The position numbers were made by a program, and so were the translations under genes. From Pseudozobellia thermophila (GTDB taxonomy: Bacteria; Bacteroidota; Bacteroidia; Flavobacteriales; Flavobacteriaceae): a stretch of 64,000 bases of DNA. Shown piece by piece: positions 35,604-42,486 of the stretch. The notes under the pieces were generated by a model, which was not told the DNA's origin, made no database searches, and saw only the letters and a program-made list of their open reading frames with translations. The stretch lies in contig NZ_FQYU01000002.1 in the NCBI RefSeq assembly GCF_900141855.1, positions 372,001-436,000 on the forward strand, in the 5' to 3' direction. How positions within the stretch are numbered: position 1 is the first letter of the stretch; each line of letters begins with the position of its first letter.

Positions 35604-36461
35604 TTAGACCGCTTTTAGGCTTAAGTCCATATTGTACACGGAGTGGGTCAAGGCGCCCGACGAAATATAATCAACGCCACACTCGGCATACTTTCGAATG
35701 GTTTTCTCGTTTATGCCGCCCGATGACTCGGTCAGGCATTTATCACCGATAAGTTCGACCGCCGTGCGGGTATCCTCATAATCAAAATTGTCGATGAGGA
35801 TGCGGTACACCCCGTCGGATTCAAGTATTTCACGGATTTCGTCGAGGTTTCGCGCCTCGACAATAATTTTCAGGTCCCGGCCCGTTTCCTCCAAATAGGC
35901 CTTGGTCTTTGCTATGGCCTGGGTGATTCCGCCCGCAAAATCGATGTGATTGTCCTTGAGCATGATCATATCGTACAGGGCAAAACGGTGGTTTTCGCCT
36001 CCCCCTATTTTCACCGCCCACTTTTCGAGGGCCCTGATACCCGGGGTGGTCTTGCGCGTATCGAGAATTTTTGTTCCCGTACCTTCCAACAAGCGCACAA
36101 AGGAACGGGTTTTGGTGGCAATGGCGCTCATGCGCTGCATGGCGTTCAGCACCAGACGCTCGGCCTTAAGGATACTCTGGGAACTTCCAGAGACATAAAA
36201 GGCAATATCGCCGTACGCAACGGCCGCCCCATCCTCGATGAGGGTCTCCACCTTCAAGTCGGTATCGACGTAACCGAAAACCTGTTTGGCAAAATCGATT
36301 CCTGCGATAATCCCATCGTCCTTTACCAACAATTTCGCCTTCCCCGTCGCCTCCTTTGGAATACAGGCCAATGAGCTGTGGTCGCCATCCCCGACATCCT
36401 CGCGGATGGCATTTGCTATTATATAATCTATTTCTTTCTGAAACTGTTCTTGGGAAATCAT
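35604..36461 (-). CDS. nadC: Nicotinate-nucleotide pyrophosphorylase (quinolinate phosphoribosyltransferase)
   Basis: Makes nicotinate mononucleotide from quinolinate and PRPP in NAD synthesis; cytosolic, 285 aa. The substrate-binding residues lie in RLVLNAMQRMSAIAT near residue 100, TRKTTPGIRALEKWAVKIGGGENHRF near 137-160, MLKDNHI near 170, VEARNLDEI near 200, and the C-terminal ESSGGINEKTIRKYAECGVDYISSGALT. It is first gene of a four-gene minus operon ending in priA and is divergent from rlmH. Confidence 0.96.
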   Translation of the reverse strand: MISQEQFQKEIDYIIANAIREDVGDGDHSSLACIPKEATGKAKLLVKDDGIIAGIDFAKQVFGYVDTDLKVETLIEDGAAVAYGDIAFYVSGSSQSILKAERLVLNAMQRMSAIATKTRSFVRLLEGTGTKILDTRKTTPGIRALEKWAVKIGGGENHRFALYDMIMLKDNHIDFAGGITQAIAKTKAYLEETGRDLKIIVEARNLDEIREILESDGVYRILIDNFDYEDTRTAVELIGDKCLTESSGGINEKTIRKYAECGVDYISSGALTHSVYNMDLSLKAV

Positions 36462-36574
36462 AAACGGGATTTAGCTTTGGGCTAAATTAAGAAATGTTCG
36501 CGTTTTAAATGGATGCGATGGGCTTATTTGATAACCGTACCCGAACGGCCACCCCGGATTTTGTAAAATCAATC

Positions 36575-36582
36575 TATATTTG
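36575..36582 (+). promoter_or_regulatory. -7 box of rlmH (TATATTTG) directly before the start codon
   Basis: Perfect TAnnTTTG ending 3 nt before ATG 36586. With the usual spacing, transcription would begin at or next to the start codon, giving a leaderless mRNA. Confidence 0.5.
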
Positions 36583-36585
36583 TGC

Positions 36586-37059
36586 ATGACCATAAAATTA
36601 CTCGCCATAGGCAAAACGGACAGTAAACCGCTACAGCTTCTTATTTCGGAGTACGAAAACCGCCTAAAGCATTATATAAGGTTCTCCATGGAGGTGATTC
36701 CCGACATTAAGAACGCCAAAAATTTATCGGAAGCCCAACAAAAGGAAAAGGAAGGGGAAATGATCCTAAAAAAATTGGCCCCCACCGATATCTTGATCCT
36801 TTTGGACGAAAATGGCAAGCAATACACATCGGTAGACTTTTCAAACTACCTCCAAAAGAAAATGAATTCGGGAATCAAGCAATTGGTATTCGTCATCGGG
36901 GGACCTTACGGATTTAGCGATGCCGTTTACCAAAAGGCACAAGGCAAAATAAGCCTGTCAAAAATGACCTTCTCCCATCAAATGGTCCGGCTTTTTTTCG
37001 TAGAACAGGTTTACCGGGCCTTTACCATCCTAAAAAACGAGCCCTATCATCATCGATAG
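36586..37059 (+). CDS. rlmH: 23S rRNA pseudouridine-1915 N3-methyltransferase RlmH
   Basis: SPOUT methyltransferase acting on helix 69 of 23S rRNA in assembled ribosomes, 157 aa. The core VFVIGGPYGFSDAVY (SAM knot) is near residues 103-118 and ISLSKMTFSHQMVRLFFVEQVYRAF near 125-150. The C-terminus NEPYHHR is the invariant family end. I used ATG 36586; a TTG six bases upstream overlaps the -7 box. The last codons lie inside the terminator stem. It is divergent from nadC. Confidence 0.96.
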   Translation: MTIKLLAIGKTDSKPLQLLISEYENRLKHYIRFSMEVIPDIKNAKNLSEAQQKEKEGEMILKKLAPTDILILLDENGKQYTSVDFSNYLQKKMNSGIKQLVFVIGGPYGFSDAVYQKAQGKISLSKMTFSHQMVRLFFVEQVYRAFTILKNEPYHHR

Positions 37060-37077
37060 GGCCCTTGTTTTATTTGG
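37031..37077. terminator. Bidirectional terminator overlapping the end of rlmH
   Basis: Stem GCCCTATC / GATAGGGC (37041-37062). On the plus strand it is followed by CTTGTTTTATTT, and on the minus strand by TCGTTTTTTA. It can therefore stop both rlmH and the converging serine gene. The rlmH stop codon is inside the stem. Confidence 0.75.
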
Positions 37078-37098
37078 ATATACTATGTGATGTCCCGA

Positions 37099-38991
37099 CT
37101 AGTACAACACCCTGAATTTTATGGTGTTTTCCACCTTTTTCAAGGCCTTGATCACATCTTTGTCGTATTTCTTATCGACATCGGTAATCACATAGCCCAC
37201 CTCGCTATCGGTGGAAAGGTACTGCCCTACGATGTTCAATTCGTACTTGGCCAAGACCTCGTTGATCTTTGCCATGATGCCGGGAACGTTCTTATGGATG
37301 TGCAGGAACCTATGGGCATTCTGTTGCTTGGGCAGCCTGATATTCGGGAAATTAACGGCATCGACGGAATTTCCGGTGTTGATGTAATCCATAATCTTAT
37401 TGGGCACAAAATCGGCAATATCGCGTTGAGCCTCTTCGGTACTACCGCCTACATGGGGCGTAAGGATTACGTTGGGAATGCCTTGCAAGGGCGTTGTAAA
37501 CGCTCCATTGCTCCGCGGTTCCTCTGGATAGACATCTATGGCCGCACCCGCAAGTTTTCCGCTTTTCAAGGCATTGGCCAAGGCATCTATATCGACCACA
37601 AAACCCCGCGACAGATTGATCAACATGGCACCGTCGCGCATTTGGTTGATCTCGCGCTCGCCGATAAAGTTTTTATTGGCCTTGTTATCGTCGATGTGAA
37701 GGGTGACCACATCGGATACGTTCAACAGGTCTTCGAGACTATTGCACTTTCGGGCATTACCCAGCGACAGCTTGTCTTCCACATCGTAGTAGTAAACGCG
37801 CATGCCTATGGCCTCGGCCAGAATGGACAACTGCTTGCCTATGTTCCCATATCCGACAATTCCCAGGTTTTTGCCCCTTACCTCACGGGAGCCTTGGGCC
37901 GTTTTTTGCCATTGCCCGCCGTGTATTTCGGTACTTCGCGCAAACACGCTCCTCATCAGCATAATGATTTCCCCGATAGCCAGCTCCACTACCGAGCGGG
38001 TATTGCTATAGGGGGCATTGAACACGGCCACGCCGCGTTTGCGCGCATAATCGAGGTCGATTTGGGTCGTACCGATACAAAATGCCCCGACCACCAACAG
38101 TTTATTGGCGGCGTCAAGTACCTTTTGGGTCACCTGGGTCTTTGAACGTATGCCCAGCACATGAACCCCCTTTATCCGCTCTATCAACTCTTCCTCGGGC
38201 AGGCTGTGCTTAACCAGCTCAACGGAAAATCCGTCTTTTGAAAGGTTCTCCAGGGCGGCCGGATGTACGTTCTCCAACAACAATATTTTGATACGGTTCT
38301 TGGGATAGGAGATATTTCGGGGCAAGTCGTTTACAAAGAGGAACTCATCCAAATTGGGAGCTACAAAGTCGGCCTTGCTTGTGGCCTTTTCGCGATGTAC
38401 GTTTTCGGTATAGGCGAAAAACTTGTCGGCAATACCCGCCTCTTTCATTACGTAATCGCTATACCCGTCACCGATTACCTGTACCTCGCCCTCGAGGTTC
38501 ATCTGGCGCAAACACTCGATTTTTCCATTGTGTTGCGAAAGCACGTTCTTTTCGTCGAAGCCGACGATATTGCCCTCCTCGTCAAAAACAAAGGTATTCG
38601 CATAAACACGGTCGGAAGGGATATTGTATTCCTTTACAATGGGATCGATAAACTCCTTGAAACCACATGAAATGATATAAATATCGTCTGAAAATTTTTC
38701 AAAAAATTCCTTATTGGCGGCAATGGACTTGGAAATCTTTTGACGTAACTCCTCTACCAAGGGCCCCAGGTCGTCCTTATGGGCATTGAGCAATTTTATA
38801 CGTTGCTCCAAAGACTCGGTAAAAGAAATATCGCCATCGATGCCCAAATTGGTGATCTCTTGTATTTGGTTAACGATTTCCTCTCTATTCGATTTGTCCT
38901 TCAAGGTCATTTCGGCCAAAACGTCCAATGCCTCTACCCGGGTTAGTGTACTGTCAAAATCGAATACGTATTTCCTATTTGTTGCTACCAT
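37099..38991 (-). CDS. serA: Fused phosphoserine phosphatase-like / phosphoglycerate dehydrogenase protein
   Basis: Protein of 630 aa joining two serine-pathway activities. Residues about 1-215 are a SerB-like HAD domain: nucleophile motif FDFDSTLTRVEALDVLAE near 10-27, IISCGFKEF near 108, and GDGYSDYVM near 170. Residues about 235-545 are D-3-phosphoglycerate dehydrogenase: NAD motif VGYGNIGKQL near 380, INLSRGFVVD, and catalytic His in TPHVGGSTEEAQ near 513. An ACT-like regulatory domain ends the protein. All motifs look intact, so one polypeptide could catalyse steps one and three of serine synthesis; the middle enzyme SerC is not in this window. ATG follows a TATTTTTG box. Confidence 0.93.
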   Translation of the reverse strand: MVATNRKYVFDFDSTLTRVEALDVLAEMTLKDKSNREEIVNQIQEITNLGIDGDISFTESLEQRIKLLNAHKDDLGPLVEELRQKISKSIAANKEFFEKFSDDIYIISCGFKEFIDPIVKEYNIPSDRVYANTFVFDEEGNIVGFDEKNVLSQHNGKIECLRQMNLEGEVQVIGDGYSDYVMKEAGIADKFFAYTENVHREKATSKADFVAPNLDEFLFVNDLPRNISYPKNRIKILLLENVHPAALENLSKDGFSVELVKHSLPEEELIERIKGVHVLGIRSKTQVTQKVLDAANKLLVVGAFCIGTTQIDLDYARKRGVAVFNAPYSNTRSVVELAIGEIIMLMRSVFARSTEIHGGQWQKTAQGSREVRGKNLGIVGYGNIGKQLSILAEAIGMRVYYYDVEDKLSLGNARKCNSLEDLLNVSDVVTLHIDDNKANKNFIGEREINQMRDGAMLINLSRGFVVDIDALANALKSGKLAGAAIDVYPEEPRSNGAFTTPLQGIPNVILTPHVGGSTEEAQRDIADFVPNKIMDYINTGNSVDAVNFPNIRLPKQQNAHRFLHIHKNVPGIMAKINEVLAKYELNIVGQYLSTDSEVGYVITDVDKKYDKDVIKALKKVENTIKFRVLY

Positions 38992-39014
38992 GTTTATAGT
39001 GAAAAATTAGGGCA

Positions 39015-39022
39015 CAAAAATA
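39015..39022 (-). promoter_or_regulatory. -7 box of the serine-pathway fusion gene (TATTTTTG)
   Basis: Perfect TAnnTTTG on the minus strand, 23 nt before the start codon. No clear -33 TTTG. Confidence 0.45.
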
Positions 39023-39055
39023 AAGATTAATTCGGTGTGATTCGGGGTAATATTA

Positions 39056-39076
39056 TGAAAAGTTACTCCTGTAACT
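39056..39076 (-). terminator. Weak terminator-like hairpin after the DUF3307 gene
   Basis: Perfect 6-bp stem AGTTAC / GTAACT with a 4-nt loop, followed on the minus strand by TTTTC. It lies about 100 nt past the stop. The short stem makes it uncertain. Confidence 0.35.
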
Positions 39077-39176
39077 AATCCGATTAATTTTGGCAAGTAA
39101 TTTAAAAGGGAATAGGTACCGGAGGCATTGGCCTTAATGGGCTCGGCCGCCATACCATTGACCGACAAACCCGCGT

Positions 39177-39875
39177 TCAGTACGCCACATAGACGATTCC
39201 CGTCAAAATGGCCAGCCCGAAACTCAGCAAGGTTCCTATTAGGATGTACTCCGTCAGTTTTCGGTTGTTGCTTTCCTTAAGGTCGTTGAACCGAAAAACC
39301 GATTTGGCTCCGATCAAAAGGCCGATGGCCTCCCAACGTCCCATTATAATGAACATCAAAACAAACAAGCGTTCTATTATACCTATATACTTTCCGGCAT
39401 TGGGCAGCGATTTATGATCGAGTTCTATTTTGTCGGACATCGCTTCCAACAATTTCCCCATGATAATGGCCGATGGAAAGCTTACAAAAACGATGGCCGT
39501 TATCAGGCCCCAGTTCAAATTTTCGATGATTTGGGCGGTGTGTTCCCATAAGTTTCCGTAGTAGGCGCAGGCGTACAGCACAAGGACATGCAAAAATTGA
39601 TCGATAAAGAAGGGGATGCTCTTCAACCTAAAATACGGGGTGGCATATAGTTTGGCCAGGTCGATCAGGTAATGTGAGACCGCAATCACCGCGACGACCT
39701 TCCAATACCTTAGGTCCCACAACAGCACGAGGGCCACCACAAAATGCAAGGCGACGTGGAAATACAGGTATTTGGAGGTTGCCTTATGCACCTCCTTATG
39801 AAGGACCCACCGGTTGGGCTGCAAGAGGAAATCGCCTATCAAGTGGGCCAGCAACAGCTTTGTAAACAAGATCAT
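39177..39875 (-). CDS. DUF3307 membrane protein (SatE-like)
   Basis: Integral membrane protein of 232 aa with about six hydrophobic segments. The N-terminal LLLAHLIGDFLLQPNRWVLHK is the DUF3307 signature, followed by HVALHFVVALVLLW and VIAVSHYLIDLAKLY with His and Asp residues placed in or near helices. A cytoplasmic loop near 150-180 carries MGKLLEAMSDKIEL. Its start overlaps the stop of the SatD-like gene (ATGA), so both are made from one transcript. The same gene pairing occurs in the streptococcal secretion and acid tolerance (sat) locus. Function is unknown; a membrane output for the SatD-like protein is inference. Confidence 0.82.
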   Translation of the reverse strand: MILFTKLLLAHLIGDFLLQPNRWVLHKEVHKATSKYLYFHVALHFVVALVLLWDLRYWKVVAVIAVSHYLIDLAKLYATPYFRLKSIPFFIDQFLHVLVLYACAYYGNLWEHTAQIIENLNWGLITAIVFVSFPSAIIMGKLLEAMSDKIELDHKSLPNAGKYIGIIERLFVLMFIIMGRWEAIGLLIGAKSVFRFNDLKESNNRKLTEYILIGTLLSFGLAILTGIVYVAY

Positions 39876-40483
39876 CCGTTTATTTCTTTTAAGGTTTTGG
39901 TATAATAATCGAGCAGTTGCAAGACCAAATCCAGGCGGGCCCTTTTTTGGCGTTGGCTCACTGCCGACTGTTGAATATTGAGCCATTGCGCCATTTCGGT
40001 CTGCGAGGCATGCGGATTGTCTAGGGCCAAGACCACTATTTCGGCCGAAACGGGACTCCAGTCATCCATAAAATCAAGGGCGAGCCTCAACATCAAATTC
40101 AAGGTATCGTCAAAAAACACCTTCCCCGAGGCGAGGGCCAGGTTTACCTTGGCCTCCTTCAGGCCCTCAAATACCCTGCCCGACCGTTGGTAGGCGGGGC
40201 CATTGGATTCGCTTATGCCGGTTCCCGTAAAGGTCTCGTCACCCAAGCCTATGCCCATACGCGCGTCGAGGCCCTTGATCGATCTTAAAAGGGCCTTGAT
40301 ATAAATAGCCGTACGCAACGCCTGTTCCGACGGAATCTTCAATTGAAACTCATCGCCTCGGTATACTTCCCAATCGTGGGGGGCATCGCCCAAATTGGAA
40401 AAATAAGTCTTAAGGATGGGCAACCAAGTGCCGGAGCTATAATTGCCCGAACCTATAATGTCCCCGGTTAGAATCGCTATCAT
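39872..40483 (-). CDS. SatD-like protein: cyclase-like motifs plus C-terminal HTH
   Basis: Cytosolic protein of 203 aa. Residues 1-125 read like a nucleotide cyclase or GGDEF palm: ILTGDIIGS (Asp8) on the first strand, YRGDEF (Gly43-Phe46) at a hairpin, then ARMGIGLGDE (75-84) and a GTGISESNGPAYQRSG stretch (88-102), in the order seen in class III cyclases. Residues about 158-182 form a helix-turn-helix (SQTEMAQWLNIQQSAVSQRQ). The family is SatD-like; enzymatic activity has not been shown to my knowledge, and the palm resemblance is my reading by eye. A phased array of four repeats precedes the gene and its first unit reaches almost to the start codon, suggesting autoregulation by the HTH. 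Confidence 0.8.
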   Translation of the reverse strand: MIAILTGDIIGSGNYSSGTWLPILKTYFSNLGDAPHDWEVYRGDEFQLKIPSEQALRTAIYIKALLRSIKGLDARMGIGLGDETFTGTGISESNGPAYQRSGRVFEGLKEAKVNLALASGKVFFDDTLNLMLRLALDFMDDWSPVSAEIVVLALDNPHASQTEMAQWLNIQQSAVSQRQKRARLDLVLQLLDYYTKTLKEING

Positions 40484-40486
40484 ATT

Positions 40487-40591
40487 TATCAGCTAAACAA
40501 CTACTATACACAAATATAAGCAAAAATACTAATAATCAAAATTATAAGTAAAAAAACTAATAAATTAAAATATAAGCCAAAAAGCTTATTT
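40487..40591. repeat. Four direct repeats at exact 28-bp phase upstream of the SatD-like gene
   Basis: Units of about 21 bp begin at 40487, 40515, 40543 and 40571. The two central units share TATAAG, then AAAAA(T/A)ACTAATAA. The outer two are weaker: the unit at 40487 matches at about 15 of 21 positions and the one at 40571 keeps TATAAGCCAAAAAG. The array fills the space between the methyltransferase stop and the SatD-like start. It looks like tandem operator sites. Confidence 0.8.
40521..40528 (-). promoter_or_regulatory. Candidate -7 box of the SatD-like operon (TATTTTTG) inside a repeat unit
   Basis: TAnnTTTG on the minus strand, within the repeat starting at 40515. A protein bound to the repeats would cover it. 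Confidence 0.45.
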
Positions 40592-40593
40592 TT

Positions 40594-41046
40594 TTAAAAC
40601 CATCTTCGGGTTTTGATACAGTACTGCCGGTACTGCTTTCCAAAAATGGCGGTCAAGGCCTCCTCCTCGGCCTTGATCTGAAAGCGGTTCATATACCCGA
40701 CAAAGCCCGCCGCCAATAAGGTGTTAAAGGCATTGCCCAATCCGATGCCCCAGGCCAAAAGCACCATCAGCAGGGCCAGGTACATCGGATTGCGCGAATA
40801 AGCGTAAATACCGTTATCGACCAACTTGGCTGCCTTTTCGGGACGAACGGGGTCTACCGTTGTCCCGCTTCGCGCAAATTGCACCAATGCAAGGGCCGCA
40901 ACCAAGGCCGCACCGCCCAAGAGTCCCCACATCAAGTAGTGCCGGCCAAAAAAATCGAACTGTCCAAAAGGCAAGAATTCCGCCAATAAGTACATCAACA
41001 AGGCAAAAAGCAAGAAAACAACTACAGGTGGTATTTTTAATTTCAT
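40594..41046 (-). CDS. Isoprenylcysteine carboxyl methyltransferase-like membrane protein
   Basis: Small integral membrane methyltransferase-fold protein of 150 aa with four to five helices. The ICMT/PEMT-type C-terminal motif is present: YSRNPMYLALLMVLLAWGI near residue 82-100 and EEEALTAIFGKQYRQYCIKTRRWF at the end. In bacteria such proteins are of unknown substrate, possibly lipids. It is upstream of the SatD-like operon on the same strand, but the repeat array starts 3 nt before its end coordinate, so cotranscription is possible though regulation is probably separate. Confidence 0.82.
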   Translation of the reverse strand: MKLKIPPVVVFLLFALLMYLLAEFLPFGQFDFFGRHYLMWGLLGGAALVAALALVQFARSGTTVDPVRPEKAAKLVDNGIYAYSRNPMYLALLMVLLAWGIGLGNAFNTLLAAGFVGYMNRFQIKAEEEALTAIFGKQYRQYCIKTRRWF

Positions 41047-41140
41047 ACAAAAGCTTTAACATTAAACAAAATTAACCCATTTTCAATCCGTTCTAGGGTT
41101 CACGCCCGTATATATTAAAGTATATCCCACACCCCCGTAA

Positions 41141-41731
41141 ATGAAACTTGTCTTCGCCACCCATAACCAAAACAAATTTCTAGAGGTCAAAAAACTGATG
41201 CCCGACCCTATAACCCTGCTATCCCTCAACGACATTTCTTGTTTTGACGAAATTCCGGAAACGGGCCATACTTTGGAGGAAAATGCCAAGATAAAGGCCG
41301 ATCATGTAACCGAAAAATACAACATCCCTTGCTTTGCCGATGATACCGGCTTGCTCGTCGATGCCCTCGATGGCCGTCCGGGCGTACATTCCGCACGCTA
41401 TGCGGGCCCCCAAAAAAAAGATGGTGACAACATTGCCAAATTACTTTTGGAGTTAAAAGGCCAAGCGGACCGAAGAGCCCATTTCAAAACGGTAATAGCC
41501 CTCAACCTAGGCAACGAAAAACTACTGTTCAAGGGCAAGGTAGAAGGCCATATCACCAACGAGCCCCAAGGCACGGGAGGTTTTGGCTACGACCCCATAT
41601 TCAGGCCGGTGGGCTACCCCGAAACCTTCGCCCAACTACCGATCAATATAAAAAATAAAATCGGCCACCGCGGCAAGGCCATCGAACAACTTATAAATTA
41701 TTTACAAACCAACCAACATGTCACAAAATAA
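41141..41731 (+). CDS. rdgB: Non-canonical purine NTP pyrophosphatase (RdgB/HAM1)
   Basis: House-cleaning enzyme that hydrolyses ITP, dITP and XTP to monophosphates; 196 aa, cytosolic. The start LVFATHNQNKFLEV (phosphate-binding), TLEENAKIKA, FADDTGLLVDALDGRPGVHSARYAG (metal Asp pair near residue 67), GTGGFGYDPIF near 148, and GHRGKAIEQL near 180 are all present. It overlaps the next gene by 14 bp. Confidence 0.96.
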   Translation: MKLVFATHNQNKFLEVKKLMPDPITLLSLNDISCFDEIPETGHTLEENAKIKADHVTEKYNIPCFADDTGLLVDALDGRPGVHSARYAGPQKKDGDNIAKLLLELKGQADRRAHFKTVIALNLGNEKLLFKGKVEGHITNEPQGTGGFGYDPIFRPVGYPETFAQLPINIKNKIGHRGKAIEQLINYLQTNQHVTK

Positions 41732-42323
41732 AAAAATAGAAGAGCGCGGCGGAGTACTGATCATTTTCTTTGTTGCACTCCTGGCCATAATGAAAGTAAT
41801 CAACGGCTCCTTTGAAAAGAAGATCGTCAACGCCAACAACAACGAGGTAAGCTATTCGGACTGGTACAATGCCAAAAGTATCAAGCAGATAATGAAGGAA
41901 AGCGAACGCGACCACCTATCGGCCCTGCTCAGCGCCGGCGTATTCGACAAGGACAAATCGTCTAAAGTCAAAGAAAAGATAGAGGACACCAAATCGCTCA
42001 TTTACAAATACGAAGCCGAAAAGACCGAAATTTTGATGGGATCGGCCAACATCCCCCCCAGTGCCTGGGTTCAAGACCTGGATGGCGAGATGGGCAAGAT
42101 CGTCGGCCTCAGGGAATGGCGCGACATATCGAGACAACTAACGGAAACGGTGGCAAAAATAGACCTGGGTATCTTATTTCTACAGATAAGCCTAGTATTC
42201 GGAGTCGTCGGACTCATCATCCACGAGAACCCCAGGCTTCAAAATATGTTTACTTGGTTGATGATAGGTTCAGGTTTTATGGGCATTGCGCTCTCCCTAT
42301 ACGGCTATGTCCTATCACTATAA
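41718..42323 (+). CDS. Membrane protein of unknown function (possibly DUF4337-like)
   Basis: Protein of 201 aa with one transmembrane helix near residues 11-29 and two near the C-terminus (about 148-167 and 176-199). The region between is charged and probably coiled-coil. The VSYSDWYNAKSIKQIM stretch recalls DUF4337-type proteins, but I would not insist. It overlaps rdgB by 14 bp and is presumably translated from the same mRNA. Confidence 0.75.
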   Translation: MSQNKKIEERGGVLIIFFVALLAIMKVINGSFEKKIVNANNNEVSYSDWYNAKSIKQIMKESERDHLSALLSAGVFDKDKSSKVKEKIEDTKSLIYKYEAEKTEILMGSANIPPSAWVQDLDGEMGKIVGLREWRDISRQLTETVAKIDLGILFLQISLVFGVVGLIIHENPRLQNMFTWLMIGSGFMGIALSLYGYVLSL

Positions 42324-42368
42324 ACCGACATCTCTGGCAAAAGACCGTGTTTTATCAATAAATAAGCT

Positions 42369-42376
42369 TACCTTTG
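42369..42376 (+). promoter_or_regulatory. Candidate -7 box of the DEAD-box helicase gene (TACCTTTG)
   Basis: TAnnTTTG match 110 nt before the start. This would give a leader of about 100 nt, as is usual for cold-induced helicase genes. Confidence 0.45.
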
Positions 42377-42486
42377 CCGCTTATTTTTAACGCCGCCGGT
42401 ATGGCAGGTGTTGCATTGAGTATAAGGGTTATATACGATAATCGCTCTACGCAACACACCTATTAGCGATTAAGTAATAACTTATT

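Noticed and set aside
37087-38145. 352-aa plus-strand frame opposite the serine-pathway gene
   Set aside because: It is an antisense shadow of a gene with complete motifs; the translation is rich in His, Gly and Ile without family features.
40487-40591. Repeat array as a mini CRISPR
   Set aside because: Units are AT-rich and degenerate, the intervals are only about 7 bp and not spacer-like, and no cas genes are present.
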